A stretch of 62,782 nucleotides of DNA, from NCBI GenBank assembly GCA_021199335.1, contig JAJQIG010000053.1, forward strand, positions 1-62,782, given 5' to 3'. Source of the stretch: Oscillospiraceae bacterium (GTDB lineage: Bacteria > Bacillota > Clostridia > Oscillospirales > Ruminococcaceae). Position numbers and translations under genes: made by a program. Shown piece by piece: positions 42,641-52,900 of this stretch (the first letter of the stretch is position 1; each line of letters starts with the position of its first letter). The notes beneath the pieces are model-generated. The model had not been told where the DNA came from. It worked only from the letters and a program-made list of their open reading frames with translations, and did no database searches.

Positions 42641-44719
42641 ATGTCAAAGCTTGTTATTGTGGAGTCGCCTGCAAAGGCTAAAACAATCAAAAAATACCTT
42701 GGAAACGGCTATGAGGTTGTTGCTTCGATGGGTCATGTACGTGATCTGCCAAAGTCGAAGCTCGGCGTTGATGTCGATAATAATTTTGAGCCTGTTTATA
42801 CCGATATAAAAGGAAAAGAGGAGCTTATTGAAAGCTTAAAGAAGGAAGCGAAGAAATCGGATTTTGTCTATCTTGCGACCGACCCCGACCGTGAAGGGGA
42901 AGCCATTTCATGGCATCTTGCGCAGATGCTCGACCTGCCGATGAACGAAAATAACCGTGTAACCTTTAATGAAATTACTAAAACAGGCGTTACGAATGGT
43001 ATGTCAAACCCCCGTACAATCGATCTTGACCTTGTAAACGCCCAACAGGCAAGGCGAATTCTCGACAGAATTGTGGGATATAAGCTCTCGCCGTTCCTTT
43101 GGAAAAAGGTTCGCAGAGGTCTTTCCGCAGGACGCGTTCAATCGGTTGCGGTTTCACTTGTTGTTGACCGTGAGAAAAAGATTCAACAATTTAAACCGGA
43201 GGAATATTGGTCGATTGATGCAAAAATGACCGGTCCTTCCTCAAAAAAGCAATTCGCAGTTTCATTTTACGGAATTGAGGGCAAGAAAACGGAGCTTCAT
43301 TCCAAGGAGGAAACAGATGCGATTTTAAGCCGTGTTGAGAACGCAGATTTTACTGTTACAAGCGTGAAGAAATCCGTGAGGAAGAAATCACCTGCTCCTC
43401 CGTTTACGACCTCAACAATGCAGCAGGAGGCTTCCAAGAAGCTTGGCTTTGCCGCAGCCAAAACCATGAAAAACGCTCAAACCCTTTATGAGGGTATTGA
43501 TATTGAGGGAATGGGCGCCGTGGGTCTTATCACTTATATGAGAACCGACAGCCTACGCATTTCAGACGAAGCAAGGGCGGAGGCTTACAAATATATCGAA
43601 TCGGTCTATGGAAATAAATATGTCCCTTCCACCCCGAAAATTTACAAAACCAAGGCGGGCGCACAGGATGCGCACGAAGCTATTCGTCCGTCAATGCCTT
43701 CGCTTACCCCCGCAAAGGTTAAAGACAGCCTTACCGCAGAGCAGTATAAGCTCTATAAGCTCATTTGGGAAAGGTTTATCGCAAGCCAGATGGAGAACGC
43801 TTCCCTCGACACGGTTTCCGCAACGATAGATGCAAACGGATGCACCTTCAAAGCAACAGGATTTTCTGTCAGATTTGACGGATTTACCGTTTTATATGAG
43901 GAATCAAAGGATGATGAGGAAAACAAGGTTCTTCCCCCCATTGAAAACGGGGATATTCTCAAGGTAAAAAGCATTGAGGGCAGCCAGCATTTTACTCAGC
44001 CGCCCGCAAGATACACCGAAGCCACCCTTATTAAAGCGCTTGAGGAAAACGGAATCGGACGTCCGTCAACCTATGCGCCCACAATTTCCACCATTGTGAA
44101 CCGTATGTATGTTGAACGTGACGGAAAGCAGCTTAAGCCAACGGGTCTTGGCGAGGTTACAACGGAACTTATGAAAGACCACTTCAAGAATATTGTCGAT
44201 GCGAAATTCACCGCAATAATGGAGAGCAATCTCGATAAGGTTGAAACGGGAGAAAAGCAATGGGTCGACATTCTCTCGGAATTTTACACCGAATTTGATT
44301 CAACTCTGAAAAAAGCTGAAGAGGCTATGGATGGCAAGCGAATCAAGGTTCCCGATGAGGAAACGGATGAAATCTGCGAGGTTTGCGGTAAGCCTATGGT
44401 AATCAAAATCGGACGTTTCGGAAAATTCCTTGCCTGCACAGGCTTCCCCGAATGCACAAACACCAAAAAAATAATTAAGCCAACCGGCGGAATCTGCCCA
44501 AAATGCGGCAAAAAGGTTCTTCAGAAGAAATCAAAGAAGGGCAAGAAATATTTTGGCTGCGAGGATAACCCAACCTGTGATTTTATGACATGGGACACCC
44601 CCGTTTCGGACAAATGCCCCAAATGCAATGACGGCACAACGCTCTTTAAGAAAGGCGGAAAGATGTTCTGCCTTAAAGATGGCTGCGGATATGAGGTTGC
44701 AATCAAGAAGGAAAAGTAA
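42641..44719 (+). CDS. topA: DNA topoisomerase I (type IA)
   Basis: A 692-residue enzyme that relaxes negative supercoils. The Toprim start KLVIVESPAKAKTIKKYLG and the acidic ATDPDREGEA block are clear; the catalytic tyrosine is in GLITYMRTDS near residue 295. Three C-terminal four-cysteine zinc elements are present (CEVCGKP, CPKCGKK, CPKCNDG, from about residue 580). The ATG follows AAGGAG. Length and order dprA-topA-trmFO are typical of Firmicutes. Confidence 0.97.
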   Translation: MSKLVIVESPAKAKTIKKYLGNGYEVVASMGHVRDLPKSKLGVDVDNNFEPVYTDIKGKEELIESLKKEAKKSDFVYLATDPDREGEAISWHLAQMLDLPMNENNRVTFNEITKTGVTNGMSNPRTIDLDLVNAQQARRILDRIVGYKLSPFLWKKVRRGLSAGRVQSVAVSLVVDREKKIQQFKPEEYWSIDAKMTGPSSKKQFAVSFYGIEGKKTELHSKEETDAILSRVENADFTVTSVKKSVRKKSPAPPFTTSTMQQEASKKLGFAAAKTMKNAQTLYEGIDIEGMGAVGLITYMRTDSLRISDEARAEAYKYIESVYGNKYVPSTPKIYKTKAGAQDAHEAIRPSMPSLTPAKVKDSLTAEQYKLYKLIWERFIASQMENASLDTVSATIDANGCTFKATGFSVRFDGFTVLYEESKDDEENKVLPPIENGDILKVKSIEGSQHFTQPPARYTEATLIKALEENGIGRPSTYAPTISTIVNRMYVERDGKQLKPTGLGEVTTELMKDHFKNIVDAKFTAIMESNLDKVETGEKQWVDILSEFYTEFDSTLKKAEEAMDGKRIKVPDEETDEICEVCGKPMVIKIGRFGKFLACTGFPECTNTKKIIKPTGGICPKCGKKVLQKKSKKGKKYFGCEDNPTCDFMTWDTPVSDKCPKCNDGTTLFKKGGKMFCLKDGCGYEVAIKKEK

Positions 44720-44768
44720 CCTCTTCCGCTGCCGCGCATGAGTTTTTTAGAATGGAAGTGAAGCCGTT

Positions 44769-46130
44769 ATGCCCGTGGCAGAAAATAATAATTACAACTC
44801 CGAAGTTGAAATTTCCGTAATCGGGGCAGGCTTTGCGGGATGCGAAGCCGCATGGCAGCTTGCAAATGCCGGATTGAGGGTAAGGCTCTTTGAAATGAAG
44901 CCGAAGAAATTTTCGCCTGCGCACAAATATAACGGCTTTGCGGAGCTTGTCTGTTCAAATTCATTTAAAGCATCAAGAGTAAATTCGGCGGCGGGTTTAC
45001 TTAAAGAAGAAATGCGCCGACTGGGTTCACTCACTGTTCCCTGTGCGGAAGAAACCGCCGTACCTGCCGGTGGTGCGCTTGCGGTTGACAGAACCCGTTT
45101 TTCCGACCTTGTCACAAAGAAAATAAATGCCCACCCAAACATTGAAATCATTAATGAAGAAGTGACAGAAATTCCGCATGGGAACGTTATTATTGCAACT
45201 GGACCCCTTACATCGGGAGGTCTTGCGGAAAGCATAAGCCGTCTAAGCGGGGGTTATCTCAGCTTTTATGATGCCGCCGCACCCATTGTAACGTTTAATT
45301 CAATCGATATGAACAAGGCGTTCTTTGCCGCACGCTACGGAAGGGGTACGGACGATTACATTAACTGCCCCTTTACAAAGGAAGAATATCTTAGCTTTTA
45401 TTATGAGATAATAAACTCAGAATCCGCCCCGCTGCACGAATTCGACCGTCCGCAGGAGTTACACAACAAAAATGACGATTTCACGGTTTATGAAGGCTGT
45501 ATGCCTATAGAGGTTCTTGCAAAGCGAGGGGAGGAAACCATGCGCTATGGTGCGATGAAGCCTGTTGGGCTTACAGATCCTTCATCAGGAAAACGTCCTT
45601 ATGCGGTGGTTCAGCTCAGAAAAGAAAACAGCGCAGGGACTATGTATAATATTGTCGGATTTCAAACCAATCTTAAATTCGGCGAACAGAAGCGTGTTTT
45701 CTCACTTATTCCGGGGCTTGAGAATGCGGAGTTTGTCAGATACGGAGTTATGCACAGAAATTCATTTCTCAATTCGCCGAAGCTGCTTAAATCGGATTTT
45801 TCTTTGAGGAGCAACGGAAAAATTTTCTTCGCAGGGCAGATTACCGGCGTTGAAGGTTATATGGAATCCGCCGCAAGCGGAATTTTGGCGGGGCTTAACC
45901 TTGCAAGGCATTTGTCCCGTAAGGAAAGCCTTATTCTACCTCCCGAAACAATGCTTGGGGCGCTTTCAAGCTATATTTCGGACGAAACCGTTGAGAGGTT
46001 TCAGCCAATGGGCGCAAATATGGGCATTCTCCCCGACATCGGCGAGCGAATTAAGGACAAGCAGCAGCGTTATCAAATCATCGCAGACAGGGCGCTGTTT
46101 GCCCTCGACAATGCTCTGAAAGGGTCTTAA
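44769..46130 (+). CDS. trmFO: Folate-dependent tRNA (uracil-54-C5)-methyltransferase TrmFO
   Basis: A 453-residue FAD protein that makes ribothymidine at tRNA position 54, using methylene-tetrahydrofolate. The nucleotide-binding start is VIGAGFAGCEAAWQLANAG, followed by LVCSNSFKA and, near the end, FFAGQITGVEGYMESAASG. All conserved blocks are intact. The ATG at 44769 is preceded by a weak AAGTGAAG site. It completes the dprA-topA-trmFO group. Function is inferred from strong family likeness. Confidence 0.95.
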   Translation: MPVAENNNYNSEVEISVIGAGFAGCEAAWQLANAGLRVRLFEMKPKKFSPAHKYNGFAELVCSNSFKASRVNSAAGLLKEEMRRLGSLTVPCAEETAVPAGGALAVDRTRFSDLVTKKINAHPNIEIINEEVTEIPHGNVIIATGPLTSGGLAESISRLSGGYLSFYDAAAPIVTFNSIDMNKAFFAARYGRGTDDYINCPFTKEEYLSFYYEIINSESAPLHEFDRPQELHNKNDDFTVYEGCMPIEVLAKRGEETMRYGAMKPVGLTDPSSGKRPYAVVQLRKENSAGTMYNIVGFQTNLKFGEQKRVFSLIPGLENAEFVRYGVMHRNSFLNSPKLLKSDFSLRSNGKIFFAGQITGVEGYMESAASGILAGLNLARHLSRKESLILPPETMLGALSSYISDETVERFQPMGANMGILPDIGERIKDKQQRYQIIADRALFALDNALKGS

Positions 46131-46133
46131 ATC

Positions 46134-46712
46134 ATGGAAAAAGAACAGTTACCCGAACTTAAATTTTCTTTCACGTCCGATGAGGGAAAAGCTCCGCTTG
46201 TGAGCTTTTCCGTGAGATGCGGTGAAACCGATTTTAAGCAGCTTGAAGAAGCAATTATTTACAAAACAAGCAGCTTCAAAAAGGTGGGCTTTGTTCTTGC
46301 GGCGTTGATGAGCGGTTTTATACTTCTCAATATAATAATCATCGCCTTTGCAAGCAGGTCTTACGCCGCCGCTGCGGCTTATATTATTTTTGCCGTTGCC
46401 GCCGCTGCCGCCTGTCTGTTTCCGAGGCTTTCGGTGAAAAAAACCGCACGGCTTGCGCCCAATGACAGCGAATACTTTGTTTACAGCTTTTACAGGCACC
46501 ATTTTACTTTTATAAGCGAATATGAGGGATTAAGCCTGAGCTATGACAATCTTTCATCAGCAATGGAAAACAGCCTTGTTTTTATCCTTTTCGGCAGGAA
46601 TTCAAAAACCTTTCTTATTCCCAAAAAGGAGCTTACGGGCAAGGAATCGGAGCTTCTTCATGCCGTTCTCGAAAACAAGCTCGGTTCAAAATTCACTGTA
46701 AAGATTTTGTGA
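46134..46712 (+). CDS. YcxB-like two-helix membrane protein, first of a pair
   Basis: A 192-residue protein with a soluble N-terminal part (about 1-45), two adjacent hydrophobic helices (about 50-75 and 80-100, Ala-rich) and a C-terminal beta-rich part with LSYDNLSSAMENSLVFILFG, followed by FLIPKKEL. This layout is typical of YcxB-like proteins of unknown function. It begins 3 nt after trmFO. The next gene has the same organisation and is likely a diverged duplicate. Membrane location is predicted from the helices. Confidence 0.72.
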   Translation: MEKEQLPELKFSFTSDEGKAPLVSFSVRCGETDFKQLEEAIIYKTSSFKKVGFVLAALMSGFILLNIIIIAFASRSYAAAAAYIIFAVAAAAACLFPRLSVKKTARLAPNDSEYFVYSFYRHHFTFISEYEGLSLSYDNLSSAMENSLVFILFGRNSKTFLIPKKELTGKESELLHAVLENKLGSKFTVKIL

Positions 46713-46713
46713 G

Positions 46714-47241
46714 GTGATAAAGACGGAAAATGAAATTATCTGCCCTGCGGAAATTACTTTGGAAAGCGGCAGGACACCGTTATTTACGGTTAACTCGCCA
46801 TATGACCTTGAAACCGTCTGCTTTTTGGGTAGGCGTATAGGCAAAATGACCGTAATTTCGGAAGTGGTTTCCCTTATTTTATCGGCGGTTTCAGCCATTA
46901 TGGGTTTTTACCTTATAACGATAGTTTCGGGAATATTTTTTCTTTCGGAATTGTTTGCGATTTTATCCGCAAGGTCAAACTCGGAAAAAATCTATGAACG
47001 ATTCTACAAAGACGAAAATATGCGGCTTTATAGCTTTTATGACGAGCATTTTTCCGTCCGAAGCAGCAAAGGCGCGGCATTTATAAACTATGATACCCTT
47101 AAAAAAATTGTATTCGATAAAAATTACATTCTGTTTCTTATGCCAAACGGCACAAATTATGTAATTGCGGGAAACAAAATCGACCATGCCGACCTAATTG
47201 ATTTCCTTAAATCAAAGGCGGAAAAATTGAAAGGAAAGTAA
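46714..47241 (+). CDS. YcxB-like two-helix membrane protein, second of a pair
   Basis: A 175-residue protein with the same plan as its upstream neighbour: an N-terminal strand region with GRTPLFTVNS, two helices near 45-85, then YSFYDEHFSVRSSKGAAFINYD, which parallels YSFYRHHFTFISEYEGLSLSYD next door (shared core YSFY..HF..., then ...YD). The start is GTG at 46714, one base after the previous stop, with no strong ribosome-binding site, so coupling is likely. plsX begins 5 nt later. Function is unknown. Confidence 0.7.
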   Translation: MIKTENEIICPAEITLESGRTPLFTVNSPYDLETVCFLGRRIGKMTVISEVVSLILSAVSAIMGFYLITIVSGIFFLSELFAILSARSNSEKIYERFYKDENMRLYSFYDEHFSVRSSKGAAFINYDTLKKIVFDKNYILFLMPNGTNYVIAGNKIDHADLIDFLKSKAEKLKGK

Positions 47242-47246
47242 TACAT

Positions 47247-48263
47247 ATGAAAATTATTGTAGATGCATTCGGCGGCGATAACGCCCCTGCCGAGGTTATT
47301 AAGGGCGCAGCTATGGCAGTGGAAAAGCTCGGTGTTGAGATTATTCTTACGGGAAATGAAAATAAAATAAAAAAATATGCAGAGGAAAACGGGGTATCAC
47401 TGGACAAAATTACAATTAAACACACCGAATCGGTTATCGATATTCACGAAGAACCCACCTCGATTATTAAGGAGCGTTCCGATTGTTCAATGGCGGTGGG
47501 TTTGAAGGCGCTCGCCGACGATGAGGGAGACGCTTTCGTTTCCGCAGGAAGCACCGGCGCTCTTGTTGTTGGCGCAACCTTTATCGCAAAGCGTTTAAAG
47601 GGCATAAAGCGTGCGGCTCTCGCGCCCGTTATGCCGACCGACACGGGATATATGATGCTTATAGATGCGGGCGCAAACGTTGACTGCCGCCCCGAGATGC
47701 TGGTTCAATTCGGCATTATGGGCAGCTGTTACATGGAAAAGGTTCTTGGCATAAAATCACCTAAGGTGGGGCTTATAAACGTTGGCGCAGAGGACACAAA
47801 GGGCAGGGCTATGGACATAGAAGCGTACCATATGCTGGAGAAGGCTCCCATTGATTTTTACGGAAACCTTGAAGCAAGGGAAATTCCCAACGGCGTATGT
47901 CAGGTTGCGGTTTCGGACGGCTTCACGGGGAATGTTGCCCTTAAACTTTACGAGGGCATGGGCTCATATTTTTCCCACACCTTAAAGGGAATGTTTATGA
48001 GCGGCATTGGCGGAAAAATTGCTTACCTCCTCCTTAAAAAACAGGTTGCGGAGTTTAAGAAAAAGGTTGACTACTCCGAGGTTGGCGGCGCAGTTCTTAT
48101 GGGAATTTCAAAGCCGGTTATAAAGGCGCACGGAAGCTCCGATGCGAAGGCATTCTACAATGCGATACGTCAAGCCAAAAACTGCGTTGACGGCGATGTA
48201 ATCGGTGAAATTTCACGCTCCATTGAGCAGCTTAAATCGGACAACAATAACGCTGCGGAATAA
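47247..48263 (+). CDS. plsX: Phosphate acyltransferase PlsX
   Basis: A 338-residue enzyme that makes acyl-phosphate from acyl-ACP to start phospholipid synthesis. Motifs include VDAFGGDNAPAEVI at the N-terminus, SAGSTGALVVGA near residue 98, DAGANVDCRPE near 148, and NVGAEDTKGR. Length is typical. Firmicutes often have fabD, fabG and acpP between plsX and rnc; here rnc follows 30 nt later, so the acyl carrier protein gene must be elsewhere. The enzyme is peripheral to the membrane. Confidence 0.96.
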   Translation: MKIIVDAFGGDNAPAEVIKGAAMAVEKLGVEIILTGNENKIKKYAEENGVSLDKITIKHTESVIDIHEEPTSIIKERSDCSMAVGLKALADDEGDAFVSAGSTGALVVGATFIAKRLKGIKRAALAPVMPTDTGYMMLIDAGANVDCRPEMLVQFGIMGSCYMEKVLGIKSPKVGLINVGAEDTKGRAMDIEAYHMLEKAPIDFYGNLEAREIPNGVCQVAVSDGFTGNVALKLYEGMGSYFSHTLKGMFMSGIGGKIAYLLLKKQVAEFKKKVDYSEVGGAVLMGISKPVIKAHGSSDAKAFYNAIRQAKNCVDGDVIGEISRSIEQLKSDNNNAAE

Positions 48264-48293
48264 ACCGCAGCTTAATTTGAAGAGGATTTTAAA

Positions 48294-48974
48294 ATGAATT
48301 TTTCGGAATTTGAAAAAAAAATCGGATATACCTTTAAGGACAAGGAGCTTATTTATGAAGCTCTCTCCCACTCATCCTATGCTAACGAATGTCACAGGCA
48401 CTCCAACGAACGCCTTGAATTTCTCGGTGACAGCGTACTTTCAATTGTAGTGTCGGAATATCTTTTCACGCACTTTAAGCATCTGCCCGAGGGGGAGCTT
48501 ACAAAGATAAGGGCATCCCTCGTCTGTGAGAATGCCCTATTTGAATTTTCCAAGAAGATAGATCTCGGAAAGCATATTCTCCTCGGCAAGGGCGAGGAGA
48601 ACAGCGGCGGCAGAAACCGTCCGTCAATCGTTTCGGATGCCTTTGAAGCCGTCATTGCCGCTGTATTCCTTGACGGCGGAATGGAGGAGGCAAGGAGGTA
48701 TGTCCTCAGCTTCATGCCGGAGCATCTTGACAAGAACCGTGCAAAGTCCCTCAACGACTACAAAACTGCACTCCAAGAGGTCATTCAGAGAAATCCCGAA
48801 GAAAAGGTTGAATATGTCCTCAAGGATCAATCGGGGCCGGATCATGACAGGCGATTTGTGGTTCAGGTTATGCTTAATTCAAACGTAATCGGAACGGGTG
48901 AGGGTCACAGCAAAAAGCAGGCTGAGCAAATGGCGGCAAAGGAAGCCCTTTCCCTTATGGGTTACAAGAATTAA
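48294..48974 (+). CDS. rnc: Ribonuclease III
   Basis: A 226-residue double-strand RNA endonuclease for rRNA and mRNA processing. The signature NERLEFLGDSVLSIVVSEYLF (core ERLEFLGDSVL) lies near residue 38, and DAFEAVIAAVFLDGG near 114 supplies further metal-binding acids. A C-terminal double-stranded-RNA-binding domain ends with KKQAEQMAAKEAL. It is complete. The next gene starts 1 nt after its stop, indicating translational coupling in the plsX-rnc-smc-ftsY operon. Confidence 0.96.
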   Translation: MNFSEFEKKIGYTFKDKELIYEALSHSSYANECHRHSNERLEFLGDSVLSIVVSEYLFTHFKHLPEGELTKIRASLVCENALFEFSKKIDLGKHILLGKGEENSGGRNRPSIVSDAFEAVIAAVFLDGGMEEARRYVLSFMPEHLDKNRAKSLNDYKTALQEVIQRNPEEKVEYVLKDQSGPDHDRRFVVQVMLNSNVIGTGEGHSKKQAEQMAAKEALSLMGYKN

Positions 48975-48975
48975 T

Positions 48976-49968
48976 ATGCGGCACAGCAACATTTCGATTT
49001 TTATTCCGCATATCGGATGTCCCAATAAATGCTCATTCTGCAATCAAAATACCATAAGCGGCGCCGAAAAGCCTCCCACGGCGCATGATGTTACTGAGCT
49101 TCTAAAGGATGCCTGCCCCAAGCTTTCAGAACCGCATAATACTGAGATAGCTTTCTTCGGCGGCAGCTTTACAGCGATAGGCAGGGAATATATGCTGTCG
49201 CTCCTTGATGCCGCGCAGCCGTTTATTGCGAAATATGGTCTTATCGGAATAAGAATTTCTACCCGCCCAGATAAAATAGACGAAGAAATCTTAGCCCTTC
49301 TGAAGCGTTACGGGGTAACCTCAATCGAGCTTGGAGCGCAGTCAATGCGGGACGAAGTTCTTACCGCCAATGAGAGGGGGCACACCGCAGATGATGTGAA
49401 AAAAGCATCTGCTCTTATTAAATCATACGGTTTTGAGCTTGGTCTTCAAATGATGACGGGACTTTATAAATCCCTGCCCGATGATGATATTTTTACTGCG
49501 GATGAAATAATCGCCCTTTCCCCCGACACAGTTAGGATTTACCCAACCGTTATTCTTGACGGCACAAAGCTTGGGGATTTATACAAAAGCGGGGAATACA
49601 AAACCGTTCCCTTTGAGGAAGAAGCCGAGCTTTGCGCCGACATTCTCCAAAAATTTGAGAAAAACGGTATAAGGGTTATTCGGCTCGGGCTTCATTCCTC
49701 GGAAGGTGTCGGTTCAAAGGCTTTGGGAGGATATTACCATCCCGCTTTCAAGGAAATTTGCATGAGTATTTTATTTCGCCGTCAGCTTGAACGACAGGTT
49801 TTGCAAAGGAACAGTTATACTGTCTGCGTTAATCCGAAATCTGTCAGCATTGCGTACGGACACAAAAAATGCAATTTTATTTATTTTAAAGAAAAGGGCA
49901 TTGCGCTTAAATTTGTGCCCGATGAAAACATAACGGATATTTTCGGAATGAAAATATCAAAAAGCTAA
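48976..49968 (+). CDS. Radical SAM protein, Elp3-like group
   Basis: A 330-residue radical SAM enzyme. The iron-sulfur motif CPNKCSFC (CxxxCxxC) lies near residue 15, followed by AFFGGSFTAI near 62 and ELGAQSMRDEV near 118. This group (COG1243-like) is regularly found between rnc and smc in Clostridia; the acetyltransferase domain of true Elp3 is missing. The ATG at 48976 was chosen because the family starts just before the cysteine motif; the open frame extends into rnc. The substrate is not known. Confidence 0.88.
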   Translation: MRHSNISIFIPHIGCPNKCSFCNQNTISGAEKPPTAHDVTELLKDACPKLSEPHNTEIAFFGGSFTAIGREYMLSLLDAAQPFIAKYGLIGIRISTRPDKIDEEILALLKRYGVTSIELGAQSMRDEVLTANERGHTADDVKKASALIKSYGFELGLQMMTGLYKSLPDDDIFTADEIIALSPDTVRIYPTVILDGTKLGDLYKSGEYKTVPFEEEAELCADILQKFEKNGIRVIRLGLHSSEGVGSKALGGYYHPAFKEICMSILFRRQLERQVLQRNSYTVCVNPKSVSIAYGHKKCNFIYFKEKGIALKFVPDENITDIFGMKISKS

Positions 49969-49986
49969 ACGAACAGGAGCAGCAAA

Positions 49987-52900
49987 ATGTATCTGGAATC
50001 ATTGGAACTTCAAGGCTTCAAATCCTTTCCCGATAAAATTAAACTTAACTTTGATAAGGGCATAACAGCCGTTGTCGGTCCGAACGGAAGCGGAAAGTCA
50101 AACATCGGCGATGCCGTTCGCTGGGTTCTCGGCGAGCAATCCTCACGCACACTCCGAGGAGCAAAGATGGAGGATGTCATTTTCTCGGGAACTCAGTTCA
50201 GGAAGCCCATGGGATTTGCTTCGGTAACCCTTAACATAATCAATAATAAAGGGATTTTGCAAATTCCATCGGAACAGGTTTCCGTTACACGTAAGCTATA
50301 CAGAAGCGGAGAAAGCGAATATCTCATCAACGGTTCACAGGTACGCTTAAAGGATGTCTGTGAGCTTTTTATGGACACCGGACTCGGACGTGACGGTTAC
50401 TCCATAATCGGGCAGGGCCGAGTTGCCGAAATTGTTTCCGCAAAATCGAACGAACGCCGTGAAATTTTTGAGGAGGCTGCGGGAATTTCTAAATTCCGCT
50501 ACAAAAAGGCAGAAGCGGAACGCAGACTTGCGGCGGCTCAGGATAACATTCTCCGACTTCGCGACATTATCGGTGAGCTGGAGGGTCGAGTTGAGCCGCT
50601 TCGCATTCAATCGGAAAAAGCGGCGAAATTTCTTGAGTATTCCGATACAAAAAAATCGCTTGAAATAACGGTCTGGGTTCGGCAGCTTGATGACCTTAAA
50701 AAAAATTCGGAGGAGCTCTCCGACAAACTTCTTATCAGCACGAATGAATACAACGGCATAGAAGCCGATATTTCAAGGCTTGAAGAGGAAGCAGAGGAGC
50801 TTTCCTTAAAAATACAACAGGGCGCGCTGCACATAGAAGAAATGCGCAGCGAAATCCTTGAATCGGAGCGTTCAAACACACAAATTCACGCTGACATCGC
50901 CGTATGCGAAAACGATATTCTCCACTCCAATGAAGCCATTGAGGACATAAAAAAGCAGCAGCAGCTTTCGCAGAACTCGAACACGGAGAACAGAAAGGCA
51001 ATCGAAGAAAATCTTGCGGCGGTAAAAGAAATCGAGCGTAACATTGCGCAGACAAAATCCGATTACGAAGCCGCAAATGCGGATTTTAACGCAGCAGTAA
51101 ACGAACAGGAAGGCTTCAACAGCATTTTTTCCGATGTTCAGTCGGAGCTTAACAGGCTTTATATAAAGCAATCGGAGCTTAGCGTTTCCATAGCAACGGG
51201 GAAGCAGAATGCCGAGGACATAGAGGCGCGTCTTGACAACGCAGATCTGCGGAACGAAGCTGTCCGAACAGCCTGCGAGGAGCTTCGCCGAGAAAAAACC
51301 GAAACAAGCGATGGACTATTACTTATTGAAGAAAAAACAGGTGAGCTTAACAACCGACTCGGCGGTCTTTCAAAGCTTTTTTCGGGAAGAACGGAAAGGC
51401 TTTCAGCCGCAAAAAAGCAGCTTGACGACCTCAATTTCGCAATTCGTGACAAGGAACAGCGAATCAAAATGCTTTCCGACCTTGAAAACAGCATGGAGGG
51501 CTTTGCACATTCCGTAAAGCAGGTTCTCAAGGCGGCAAGGACAGGACAGCTCAGCGGAGTTTACGGCTCTGCTGCGCAGCTTATAAAGGTGAATTCGGAA
51601 TACAGCCTTGCGATTGAAACCGCTATGGGCGGAGCTTTGCAGAACATTATTGTTGAGAACGAGGAAACAGCAAAGCGTGGAATAAGGTTTTTGCAGGAAA
51701 CCAAAGCGGGACGCGCAACCTTTCTTCCGATAACCTCGGTAAAGGGCGCAAGACTTGGCGAAAACGGTCTTGAAAGCTGCAGCGGCTTTATCGCCCTTGC
51801 GGTTGACCTTATTGAATTTGACCCGAAGCTGACGGGGATTTTCAACTCCCTTCTCGGAAGAATTGTTATTGCGGAAAATATCGATCTTGCGACAAACATT
51901 GCTAAAAGATACGGTTACAAATTTCGCATTGTAACCCTTGACGGACAAGTAATAAATGCGGGGGGTTCTTTCACAGGCGGTTCATCCTCAAAATCAAGCG
52001 GAGTTCTTACCCGTAAAAATGATATTGAAAAGCTTACTGCCGAAAAAGAAAGCCTTGGAAAAAAGCTTGCCGAGATAAAGCAATCCTGCGAGAAGCTTCA
52101 GGCTGAAACCGACAAGCTTGGATTTGACATTGAAGCCGCAAAGGACGAGCTTAACACCATACAGTCCGACAAAATCCGCTTTGAATCGGAGCTTAAACGA
52201 ATTGACGCTATGCTTGCGCAAAACGAAGAGCAGCTCAAAAACGCTGTTTCCGACAAGGAAAAGCTGAAGGAACGCCTTTCCGAAACAAATTCGGAAATAA
52301 GCAGCAACGAAAAAGCCTTAGAGGAGATTTCCGCAGAGATTTCATCTAAGGAAAAAACCGTTTCCGAAAATGAGGAGAAGCGTATCCGAATGCAGCAAAA
52401 ACGTGAAGCTCTTACCGAAAGAATGTCCTCCCTCAAGCTGCATGAAGCCGAGCTTTCAAAGGATATTGAAGCGGTTAAGGCGGAAATTTCCCGCCTTGAA
52501 GCGCAGTGCCTTGAAATAGGCGATAATTCCGCCAGGCTTGCTCTTGAACTTGACGCTCAACATGGTATAATAAAGGATAAAGAGCAGCGCATAAGCGAGC
52601 TTAACGCAAGGCTTGCAGGCTCAAAGGAAACCGTTGAGGAGATAAACAAAAGAATCAACGCCGTTCGCTCGGAACAGCACCTAACTGAGCAGAGTGCCAA
52701 CGAAGCGCGCGCAAAGGTTCGTGAGCTTTCCGAAAGCAAGGAAAAATTCAGCCGTGAAATAACACGTTTGGAGGAGAGAAAAAGCTCCGTTCAGAGCGCA
52801 TATGATAAGATTATTGCGGATATGTCGGAGCAGTACAACATATATCTTTCGGAGGCGATGCAGATTGCACAGCCTGTAACCGACCTGCTTGCAGTTCAAC

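Noticed and set aside
48898-48975. N-terminal extension of the radical SAM protein overlapping rnc
   Set aside because: The extension is out of family pattern; ATG at 48976, one base after the rnc stop, fits better.
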